Positions 22,819-29,715 of a DNA stretch of 33,322 bases are shown here, piece after piece. This DNA is from Alphaproteobacteria bacterium. Its GTDB lineage: Bacteria; Pseudomonadota; Alphaproteobacteria; UBA9655. A program made the position numbers and the translations under genes. The stretch spans positions 1 through 33,322 of the forward strand of contig JAIEQB010000080.1 in assembly GCA_019748065.1 (NCBI GenBank), written 5' to 3'. The notes below the pieces were generated by a model. It did no database searches, was not told where the DNA came from, and worked only from the letters and a program-made list of their open reading frames with translations. Numbering within the stretch: the first letter of the stretch is position 1; every line of letters begins with the position of its first letter.

Positions 22819-24072
22819 GTGTTTTCAGCCTTTGAAAGATTTGTAGCCTTTCGCTATTTAAGAGCCCGTCGTCAAGAAGGGTTTATTTCAGTGACGGCCT
22901 GGTTTTCCTTTCTGGGAATTGCCCTTGGGGTTGCAGCCCTGATTATTGTCATGTCAGTGATGAATGGTTTTCGCCATGAACTCCTCACCCGCATTATTGG
23001 CATGAATGGACATTTGGCCATTTATAGCCAGAGCCAATCGAACCCCTTGACTGATTATGAGGCTTTGACTGCAAAGATAAAACTGCAACCCGGTATTACG
23101 GGAGCCAATCCTATTGTGGAAGAGCAAGCGTTAGCCACCGCTCACGGAAATGCAACCGGGGTTGTGATTCATGGCATGACCACCGCTGATTTAGAGGCGC
23201 GAAAAACCATCGTTGATAACCTTATCCGCGGCCAGCTCAGGCTTTTTGATCGCCCGAATAGTGCAATTATTGGAAAGCGTCTCGCTGAAAAGTTAGGTCT
23301 TATTCTCGGCGATAAAATCACCCTTGTCTCCCCCGAAGGCAACGCCACCGCCTTTGGCACCATGCCGCGCAGCCGAACCTTTGAAATTGTCGGTATTTTT
23401 GATGCAGGCATGATTCAATATGATTCAACTTTTGTTTTCATCCCCCTTGAAGCGGCACAGAAATTTTATCAACTCGGCGATGCAGTCACTCGAATTGAAA
23501 TTTTCACAGAAAACCCTGAAAACGTTGCCCGTTACAAGCAAGAACTTCTGCCTTTAATGACGGGAAAAAACATTCGCCTTTTTGACTGGCAACAATCCAA
23601 CAAAGAATTTTTCAGCACCATCAATGTGGAGCGCAATGTGATGTTTATTATCCTGACGCTTATCATCATTGTGGCTTCTTTTAATGTGATTTCCACCCTG
23701 ATTATGTTGGTGAAAGACAAAGGGCGTGACATCGCGATTCTACGCACCATGGGCGCAACCCAAGGCATGATAATGCGCGTTTTCTTTATTGCTGGATCCA
23801 CCATTGGTACAGTTGGTGCCTTGATTGGCGCTGTGGGGGGTCTTCTCTTTTCCTGGAATATTGACACGATTAAAAAGGGGGTTGAATTCCTCTTAGGAAC
23901 AGAGTTGTTCCGCGCTGAAATTTATTTCCTTTCAAAACTACCGGCCCGAGTTGATCCCAAGGAAGTGTTTTTAGTTCTCTTTATTGCCCTGCTCTTAACC
24001 TTCCTTGCCTCTCTCTATCCTGCATGGCGGGCGTCTCGCCTCGATCCTGTGGAGGCTTTGCGCTATGAATAA
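22819..24072 (+). CDS. lolF: Lipoprotein-releasing ABC permease, single LolC/LolE (LolF) type
   Basis: Inner-membrane subunit of the Lol ABC transporter that extracts mature lipoproteins for delivery to the outer membrane. 417 residues. A first membrane helix is at about 25-48 (FLGIALGVAALIIVMSVMNGF). A large periplasmic domain follows (MTTADLEARKTIVDNLI), then three C-terminal helices near 270-300, 318-345 and 375-402, with the FtsX-like IAILRTMGAT. It ends PAWRASRLDPVEALRYE, as LolC/E proteins do. Only one such gene is paired with lolD, as in proteobacteria with a homodimeric LolF rather than LolC plus LolE. The start is GTG at 22819 with GGAG upstream; no in-frame ATG is nearby. It overlaps lolD by 8 bases. 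Confidence 0.93.
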   Translation: MFSAFERFVAFRYLRARRQEGFISVTAWFSFLGIALGVAALIIVMSVMNGFRHELLTRIIGMNGHLAIYSQSQSNPLTDYEALTAKIKLQPGITGANPIVEEQALATAHGNATGVVIHGMTTADLEARKTIVDNLIRGQLRLFDRPNSAIIGKRLAEKLGLILGDKITLVSPEGNATAFGTMPRSRTFEIVGIFDAGMIQYDSTFVFIPLEAAQKFYQLGDAVTRIEIFTENPENVARYKQELLPLMTGKNIRLFDWQQSNKEFFSTINVERNVMFIILTLIIIVASFNVISTLIMLVKDKGRDIAILRTMGATQGMIMRVFFIAGSTIGTVGALIGAVGGLLFSWNIDTIKKGVEFLLGTELFRAEIYFLSKLPARVDPKEVFLVLFIALLLTFLASLYPAWRASRLDPVEALRYE

Positions 24073-24748
24073 CCCCCCCCTTCTTTCTCTGAAATCACTA
24101 AAGCGCACCTTTCACCAAGGAACCCAATCACTCTACATCCTTAAAGGCGTTGATCTCGACCTTTATCCGGGAGAAATCGTTGCCCTTGTGGGTCCTTCCG
24201 GATCAGGAAAATCTACTTTATTGCAAACAGCCGGCCTTTTAGAAAAGGCGGATGGTGGCGATGTCATTATTGAGGATAAAAAATGCGCTCACCTGAATGA
24301 CCGGGATCGCACCCAAATCCGCCGGGATGTACTGGGCTTTGTCTATCAATTCCATCATCTTTTGCCCGAATTCAGTGCAGAGGAAAATATCATTCTCCCC
24401 CAAATGATTGCAGGCCAATCTTTTTCTAATGCTCGGGAGCGCGCCCATGGCTTGCTGAAAGAAGTGGGCCTTGTGAACCGAGCCTCTCATCGCCCTGCCC
24501 GTCTTTCCGGCGGTGAGCAGCAGCGGGTAGCCATCGTAAGAGCGCTAGCCAATCAGCCTAAGATACTCCTCGCTGATGAACCTACAGGAAACTTGGATGA
24601 GACGACCGCTGCTGCTGTGTTTGAGAAACTAATTGAGCTGGTGCGCAAAGAAAATCTTGCAGCTCTTATTGCCACCCATAACATGGATTTGGCCAAGCGC
24701 ATGGACCGTACCCTTATTCTTCATGAAGGGCTTCTTTTAAAGAGCTAA
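24065..24748 (+). CDS. lolD: Lipoprotein-releasing ABC transporter ATPase
   Basis: Cytoplasmic ATPase that powers LolF. 227 residues from the ATG at 24065, which overlaps the lolF stop (ATGAATAA). Walker A is GPSGSGKST (43-51), the Q-loop is YQFHHLLPEFSAEENI, the signature is LSGGEQQR (147-154), Walker B is ILLADEP (167-173), the D-loop is TGNLD and the switch His is in ATHNMD. A start 60 bases upstream would add residues not found in the family. Codons 3-6 contain an uninterrupted run of eight C residues (24073-24080), immediately after the start and overlap region. Confidence 0.95.
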   Translation: MNNPPLLSLKSLKRTFHQGTQSLYILKGVDLDLYPGEIVALVGPSGSGKSTLLQTAGLLEKADGGDVIIEDKKCAHLNDRDRTQIRRDVLGFVYQFHHLLPEFSAEENIILPQMIAGQSFSNARERAHGLLKEVGLVNRASHRPARLSGGEQQRVAIVRALANQPKILLADEPTGNLDETTAAAVFEKLIELVRKENLAALIATHNMDLAKRMDRTLILHEGLLLKS

Positions 24749-24764
24749 ATACGGCTCCAAACGA

Positions 24765-25580
24765 TTACTTATACACTGGCAATAGAAGATCTTTCATAGG
24801 TTGGTAAAAAGCTTGATTGGCCACTAAAACCGACTCTGTCCCCAAGATATCATCCCCACCTCCAAGATCGCAGGCGTAGCCCCCCGCTTCTCGTACCAAC
24901 ACAATGCCAGCAGCCATATCCCAAGGCTTAAGTGGACGTTCCCAATAGCCATCAAACCGTCCTGCAGCTACATAAGCTAAATCAAGAGCAGCTGATCCAA
25001 AGCGACGCACCCCTGCGACCATAGGCATAACGTTTTCCAAGGATCTTTGAAATTCAACTCTAGTTTTGGCATCATGCAAAGCAAAAGGAATACCTGTAGC
25101 AAAAAGAGCTTCCGACAGATGATGACGACCCGAGACACGAAGGCGTCTGTCATTAAGAAAGGCGCCACCACCCTTTTCTGCATAAAACATTTCATCCTTG
25201 ATGGGGTCATAAACGACACCCGCAATAAGCTCATCGCCCTTTTGAAGGCCAATAGAAATAGCAAAATGGGGAATACCGTGAAGGAAATTGGTGGTACCAT
25301 CCAGAGGATCAATGATCCAAGTATGTTCATCGCCTTCTTTTTTCCCGCTTTCTTCCATAAGAAACCCATAGGAAGGGCGCGCTTTTTTAAGCTCCTTATA
25401 AAGGGTATTCTCTGCTTTTTTATCAGCCGTTGAAACAAAGTCACCCGGACCTTTTCGAGAAACTTGAAGATGTTCAACTTCGCCAAAATCGCGAACAAGG
25501 TCTCTTGCAGCTTTAAAGGCCGCATTACACATGACATTTAAATGCGGAGAACGCGACACGAGCCGCAATTGATGTACCAT
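24765..25580 (-). CDS. suhB: Inositol monophosphatase family protein
   Basis: Mg-dependent, Li-sensitive phosphatase family, acting on inositol 1-phosphate or related sugar phosphates; E. coli SuhB also aids rRNA processing. 271 residues from the ATG at 25580. Metal-binding residues are MEES (E76, E77) and WIIDPLDGTTNFLHG (D91, D94), with PWDMAAG in the C-terminal half. The N-terminal GDFVSTADKKAE is typical. A longer start at 25682 would run through the efp gene and is rejected. It begins four bases after the efp stop, so it is coupled to efp. It converges on lolD with only 16 bases between them and no terminator there. Confidence 0.92.
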   Translation of the reverse strand: MVHQLRLVSRSPHLNVMCNAAFKAARDLVRDFGEVEHLQVSRKGPGDFVSTADKKAENTLYKELKKARPSYGFLMEESGKKEGDEHTWIIDPLDGTTNFLHGIPHFAISIGLQKGDELIAGVVYDPIKDEMFYAEKGGGAFLNDRRLRVSGRHHLSEALFATGIPFALHDAKTRVEFQRSLENVMPMVAGVRRFGSAALDLAYVAAGRFDGYWERPLKPWDMAAGIVLVREAGGYACDLGGGDDILGTESVLVANQAFYQPMKDLLLPVYK

Positions 25581-25584
25581 GAAT

Positions 25585-26151
25585 TTATTCCTTTGCCCGC
25601 TCCATATAGGAGCCGTCAGCAGTGTTAACAACAACTTTTGTCCCTGCCCCAATGTGTGGAGGAACCATAATACGAACACCATTTTCTAAAATGGCGGGTT
25701 TATAAGAGGAAGAAGCTGTTTGCCCTTTTACAACCGGTTCAGCTTCAACAATTTCCATCACAACCGTCTCGGGAAGTTCAGCTCCCACAATTTCCCCTTC
25801 GTGCGACACAACAGTAATTGTCATGCCATCTTTTAGGAAAGGAAGAGAATCTCCAAGCAATTCCTTAGAAAGATGGATTTGCTCAAAAGTTTCTTGATCC
25901 ATAAGAGCTACTGCATCTCCCTCTTCATAAAGATATTGATATTCTTTCTCATCCAAGCGAACTCTTTCAACAGATTCACTGGAGCGAAACCGCTCATTCA
26001 GTTTTGTACCATCACGAATATCTTTCAATTCCACTTGAAGATACGCCCCGCCCTTGCCGGGTTGGGTGTGTTGAGTTTTGACAGCAACCCACAAGCGGTT
26101 GTTATGTTGAATAATATTTCCTGGCCGAATGGCATTTCCATTAATTTTCAT
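25585..26151 (-). CDS. efp: Elongation factor P
   Basis: Binds between the P and E sites of the ribosome and relieves stalling at consecutive prolines. 188 residues, three beta-barrel domains. The tip of domain I has QPGKGGAYLQVELK with Lys33 in the position modified by EpmA in E. coli (PGKG). C-terminal domains include the family signature ILENGVRIMVPPHIGAGTKV. That the window encodes Ala-Pro and Pro-Gln repeat proteins gives EF-P a plausible local relevance, though efp is widespread. It starts 12 bases after the fba stop and ends four before suhB. Confidence 0.96.
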   Translation of the reverse strand: MKINGNAIRPGNIIQHNNRLWVAVKTQHTQPGKGGAYLQVELKDIRDGTKLNERFRSSESVERVRLDEKEYQYLYEEGDAVALMDQETFEQIHLSKELLGDSLPFLKDGMTITVVSHEGEIVGAELPETVVMEIVEAEPVVKGQTASSSYKPAILENGVRIMVPPHIGAGTKVVVNTADGSYMERAKE

Positions 26152-26163
26152 AAACGTTAATCC

Positions 26164-27090
26164 TTAAAGTTTTCCTTGATAAATTTTTACAAGCGTATCG
26201 AGCATTTCCATAGCTTCCTTATGAGGCCGGCGGAAAGCATTGCGTCCAATAATGGATCCATTTCCTCCCCCGTCACGGATGGCGCGCGCATCCTCAAACA
26301 CGCCCTCAAGGTCCTTGGCAACACCTCCTGAAAATACCACAAGACGGCGCCCGTTAAAACATGATTGTACCACATGATGGACCCGCGCCTTCAGCGTGTC
26401 TCGCTCGACTTTGTGGGCCACATATTCTTTCTTGGCTTCAGCATTTTCCAGGTAGTTGGTGGGAAGCTTTACCTTAATGATATGAGCCCCCATTAATGCT
26501 GCCATATGCGCCCCATAGGCAATGGTATCAAGGGCGGTTTCTCCCTCCTTTGACATATTGCCGCGGGCATAGGACCACACAACCACAGCCAGCCCACATG
26601 CTTTGGCTTCCTCGGAAAGTTCTCTTAACTCTTCAAGCATCTCCAAGATGGAATTGGATCCAGGATAGATGGTAAACCCAATGGCCGAACATCCCAAACG
26701 CAGGGCGTCTTGAACGGATCCGGTCACTGCTTGATTTGCCTCATCTCCGCCGGGCAAAAGACTGATGGAGCTGTTGATTTTCAAAATGGTAGGAATAGCC
26801 CCTGCAAAACTATCTGCTCCCACTTCCAACATACCTAAAGGAGCGGCATAAGCTGAAAGGCCCGCATCTACTGCCATTTTATAATGATAGAGAGGATCAT
26901 AGGCGTCAGGATTGATGGCAAAACTGCGCCCCGGTCCATGCTCAAATCCTTGGTCTACGGGAAGGATAATCATTTTCCCTGTCCCCGCCAAACGGCCCTG
27001 CATCAAAATGCGAGCAAGGTTAGCTTTGGTTCCTGGACAATCGCTTTCATAATTTGCGAGAATTTTTTTGACTTTTTGAGGTATTTTCAT
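26164..27090 (-). CDS. fbaB: Class I fructose-bisphosphate aldolase, DhnA/FbaB type
   Basis: Schiff-base aldolase cleaving fructose 1,6-bisphosphate to triose phosphates, metal-independent. 308 residues. Barrel landmarks are MIILPVDQGFEHGPG (38-52), SAIGFTIYPGS, VVWSYARGN and HIIKVKLPTNYL; the Lys of the last is the likely Schiff-base residue. The C-terminal RRLVVFSGGVAKD is followed by GGNGSIIGRNAFRRP, the phosphate-binding loop. It leads the fba-efp-suhB run. Together with pfkA it shows a working upper glycolytic or gluconeogenic step. Confidence 0.93.
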   Translation of the reverse strand: MKIPQKVKKILANYESDCPGTKANLARILMQGRLAGTGKMIILPVDQGFEHGPGRSFAINPDAYDPLYHYKMAVDAGLSAYAAPLGMLEVGADSFAGAIPTILKINSSISLLPGGDEANQAVTGSVQDALRLGCSAIGFTIYPGSNSILEMLEELRELSEEAKACGLAVVVWSYARGNMSKEGETALDTIAYGAHMAALMGAHIIKVKLPTNYLENAEAKKEYVAHKVERDTLKARVHHVVQSCFNGRRLVVFSGGVAKDLEGVFEDARAIRDGGGNGSIIGRNAFRRPHKEAMEMLDTLVKIYQGKL

Positions 27091-27113
27091 GTATCAATCC
27101 GTCGCTTTAAAGA

Positions 27114-27136
27114 TATTCCTTATCCTTAAAGGAATA
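27114..27136. promoter_or_regulatory. Inverted repeat in the fba-ccm divergent control region
   Basis: TATTCCTT and AAGGAATA form a perfect 8-bp inverted repeat with a 7-base spacer, 24 bases upstream of the fba start. It could be an operator or a leader hairpin. I see no convincing -35/-10 pair for either fba or ccmA in 27091-27242. Confidence 0.3.
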
Positions 27137-27242
27137 CCGCTATTTTTGCAATCCGTGCAGAGGAAAAATTTAAAAGAAGAGAATGTAATCTAAACGGCTC
27201 CCTGCGTTGACTTCCGTCGAAGGCAAGTTTAAGGTTTAGCTT

Positions 27243-27818
27243 ATGCTGGATGTGCGAAATATTTCATTCCCCCCTCTCTTTTCAGATCTCTCGTTTTCCC
27301 TTTCAAAACAAGAGATATTATTGGTTCGCGGGACAAATGGGGCGGGAAAATCAACTCTTCTCCGCATGATAGCGGGGCTTATCCCCTCCCCTCCGGGAGC
27401 TTTATTTTGGGACGGCAAAAGAATTCAACTTTCCGTTTATCAGCAAAATATTCTCTATAGTGGCCACTTGCTGGGGCTTCACCCGGAAGCTCTTTTAAAG
27501 GATCAAGTCAATCTATGGCATTATCACTATCGGGTTGAAAAAAAAGTTATCGAGGCGGCACTCCATATTTGGGGAGTTGCACCTTTTACAAATCAAAAGA
27601 CGGCGCACCTCTCACAAGGGCAGCAAAAGCGTCTCAGTTTAAGCCGTCTCCACTGGCTTGCACGCCCTTTATGGATACTGGATGAACCTCACTCAAACCT
27701 CGATACCGAGGGCCGAAAAATTTTGGAGGACACTCTCGCCCATCACCTAAAGAATGAAGGTCTAGCTATATTCGCAAGCCATGAAAAACGCCCAGACGTC
27801 CGAGAACTTTGCCTATGA
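27243..27818 (+). CDS. ccmA: Heme exporter ATP-binding protein CcmA
   Basis: ATPase of the CcmABCD complex, which releases holo-CcmE after heme loading in the System I cytochrome c maturation pathway. 191 residues. Walker A is GTNGAGKST (30-38), the signature is LSQGQQKRLSLSRL, Walker B is LWILDEPHSNLD and the switch His is in FASHEKRP. Length and the QQKRLSLSRL form are typical of CcmA. AAGG precedes the ATG at 27243. It overlaps ccmB by four bases (ATGA). Confidence 0.94.
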   Translation: MLDVRNISFPPLFSDLSFSLSKQEILLVRGTNGAGKSTLLRMIAGLIPSPPGALFWDGKRIQLSVYQQNILYSGHLLGLHPEALLKDQVNLWHYHYRVEKKVIEAALHIWGVAPFTNQKTAHLSQGQQKRLSLSRLHWLARPLWILDEPHSNLDTEGRKILEDTLAHHLKNEGLAIFASHEKRPDVRELCL

Positions 27819-28465
27819 TTTCCCGGGAGTTCTATAATGCTTATCTTCACAAGGGGAGCCTTTTATCCACCTTTGCTTTTTTCGCCCTCGCTCTTTTTTG
27901 TGTTTCCTTGACTCTGGGCCCCAATGAAACTCTTTTAAGGCAATGCGCGCCTGGGTTGATTTGGATTCTGGCCATTCTCACCATTTTCTTCTCCACCCCC
28001 CTTCTTTTAAAAAGGGAAGCGCAATGCGGCCTTTTGGATGAAATCCTGCTGCACCCCTCTCTAACGTCAACTTATCTTTTATCTAAAATCATGGCTGAAT
28101 TCCTTTTCATTGGTCTTCCTTTAGCTTTGATGAGTTTCCTCCTCTCCCCTCTTTTTGCCCTTTCTTCAGGAGAGATGCTTTCGCTCCTTTTAACCCTTCT
28201 CATCGGGTTTCCTGCTTTGAGTGCTCTTGGAATTCTAGGGAGTTTTCTCACTTTAAATACTCAAGGCGGCAGCCTTCTTCTCTCTCTTATCATTCTGCCC
28301 TTGACCCTACCCCTTCTTATTTTTGGGCTTTCGGTGATGGAAATGACGCGATTAGGACTTGATTCTTTCCCGTCTTTCTGCCTCCTTATGGGAAGCTCTC
28401 TCTTCCTCTTGATCCTTAGCGTAACAGCAGGAAGCTGGGCCCTTCCTTTTGTAGCGGAGCGTTAA
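27815..28465 (+). CDS. ccmB: Heme exporter membrane protein CcmB
   Basis: Six-helix membrane partner of CcmA. 216 residues from the ATG at 27815, which overlaps the ccmA stop; a TTG at 27809 would add two residues. The family start FYNAYLHKGSLLS is followed by helices at about 20-38 and 44-62, LLKREAQCGLLDEILLHP, SKIMAEFLFIGLPLALMSFLL, and glycine- and leucine-rich helices to the C-terminus. It ends one base before ccmC. Confidence 0.92.
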   Translation: MISREFYNAYLHKGSLLSTFAFFALALFCVSLTLGPNETLLRQCAPGLIWILAILTIFFSTPLLLKREAQCGLLDEILLHPSLTSTYLLSKIMAEFLFIGLPLALMSFLLSPLFALSSGEMLSLLLTLLIGFPALSALGILGSFLTLNTQGGSLLLSLIILPLTLPLLIFGLSVMEMTRLGLDSFPSFCLLMGSSLFLLILSVTAGSWALPFVAER

Positions 28466-28466
28466 A

Positions 28467-29180
28467 ATGAAATTCACTTTGGCCAAACCTCGTTACTTCC
28501 TTAAGGTCACAAATTTTTTGTTCCCCCTGGCCCTTGTGCTGGGCGCTCTTTGCTTTGCGGCAGGCCTTTATTCAGCGCTTATCACCTCCCCTCCCGATTA
28601 CCAACAAGGGGACGCCATGCGCATCATGTACATTCATGTGCCGGCCTCGTGGATGGCCCTTTTTTGCTATGGTGCTTTGGCGGTTTTCAGTCTTTTTGTT
28701 TTGGTCTGGCGTCACCCATTTGCGGAAATTTTGGCCATCAGTGTGACCCCCATCGGCGCTCTTTTTACGGTGCTCAGTCTTGTCACTGGCTCTCTCTGGG
28801 GAAAGCCCATGTGGGGAGCTTACTGGGTGTGGGATGCGCGCCTCACCTCCGTCCTTGTGCTTCTATTCCTTTATGGGGGCTATTGGGCCCTGTATAAAGC
28901 CTATGCCCATTCCACCCAAGGCATAAGAGCTGCCTCTCTTTTAGCCATCATCGGCGTGATTAATCTTCCCATTATTAAGGGATCCGTTGACTGGTGGAAC
29001 ACCCTTCATCAGCCGGCTAGCTTAACAAAATTTGGAAGCCCCTCCATTCATTCCAGCATGCTTCTTCCCCTGGGTCTCATGACTGCGGCATATGGTTTTT
29101 ACTTTCTGGTGCTTTTTATCATACGGGCCCGCACCGAACTCCATAAGCGCAAACTTCTCGTTCAGGAGGGCCTCTCATGA
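28467..29180 (+). CDS. ccmC: Heme transporter CcmC
   Basis: Loads heme onto CcmE at the periplasmic face. 237 residues with about six membrane helices. The first His ligand is in MRIMYIHVPASWMA. The tryptophan-rich motif WGAYWVWDARLTS (WWD domain) lies between helices, and the second His is in DWWNTLHQPASL. The C-terminal helix is followed by basic residues. It overlaps ccmD by four bases (ATGA). Confidence 0.95.
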   Translation: MKFTLAKPRYFLKVTNFLFPLALVLGALCFAAGLYSALITSPPDYQQGDAMRIMYIHVPASWMALFCYGALAVFSLFVLVWRHPFAEILAISVTPIGALFTVLSLVTGSLWGKPMWGAYWVWDARLTSVLVLLFLYGGYWALYKAYAHSTQGIRAASLLAIIGVINLPIIKGSVDWWNTLHQPASLTKFGSPSIHSSMLLPLGLMTAAYGFYFLVLFIIRARTELHKRKLLVQEGLS

Positions 29181-29284
29181 GCTTGGATACTCCTTATCTT
29201 TTTTATATCCTCAGCGCCTATGGATTTACCTTTTTTAGCCTAAGTGCATTTTTATGGTGGAGTTATAGGGATTCAAAAAAATGA
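29177..29284 (+). CDS. ccmD: Cytochrome c maturation protein CcmD
   Basis: A 35-residue single-helix membrane protein. It begins MSLDTPYLFYILSAYGFTF, has the conserved YxxxAYG-like element and one helix (FTFFSLSAFLWW), and ends in a basic YRDSKK tail, which is the CcmD pattern. It links CcmABC to CcmE and promotes holo-CcmE release. It is too short for standard length cut-offs, but both flanks are ATGA overlaps with ccmC and ccmE, which strongly supports it. Confidence 0.9.
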   Translation: MSLDTPYLFYILSAYGFTFFSLSAFLWWSYRDSKK

Positions 29285-29715
29285 AGCCAAAGCATCAGCG
29301 CTTTCTCATCATTTTCCTGGGACTTGTGGGCCTTGGGATTGCTGTTTTTCTTGTCTCAATCGCCTTTCGGGACAACCTTGTTTTCTTTTATACCCCCACT
29401 GATTTAAGCCAGAAAAAAATTCATCCTGAGCAGCGCCTTCGGGTGGGGGGCCTGGTTGAGAAAAACTCCTTAAGGAAACACGGCCAAAAAGTTACTTTCC
29501 ATATTACGGATCACGCAAACGTTTTGAAAGTTAATTACACAGGTCTTTTGCCCGATCTCTTTCGCGAGGGGCAAGGCGTGGTTGTGGAAGGCAAACTTTC
29601 TGAGCCCGGCATATTCCAAGCAGAAACTGTACTGGCCAAACACGACGAAAATTATATGCCCAAAGAAGTGGCTGACAGGCTGAAGGAAAAAGGGTTATGG
29701 CGCGATGATCGGTGA
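29281..29715 (+). CDS. ccmE: Cytochrome c-type heme chaperone CcmE
   Basis: Membrane-anchored periplasmic chaperone carrying heme covalently from CcmC to CcmF. 144 residues. An N-terminal anchor (FLIIFLGLVGLGIAVFLV) is followed by an OB-fold with RLRVGGLVEKNSL and FHITDHANVLKVNYTG. The heme-binding His121 and the Tyr125 ligand are in KHDENYMP. It overlaps ccmD by four bases and ccmF by eleven. Confidence 0.96.
   Translation: MKPKHQRFLIIFLGLVGLGIAVFLVSIAFRDNLVFFYTPTDLSQKKIHPEQRLRVGGLVEKNSLRKHGQKVTFHITDHANVLKVNYTGLLPDLFREGQGVVVEGKLSEPGIFQAETVLAKHDENYMPKEVADRLKEKGLWRDDR

Noticed and set aside
24005-24064. Earlier start for lolD inside lolF
   Set aside because: The 20 extra residues are a shadow of the lolF C-terminus. 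LolD proteins begin close to the ATG at 24065.
25581-25682. Earlier start for suhB inside efp
   Set aside because: It would overlap efp by about 100 bases and adds a sequence unlike the family.
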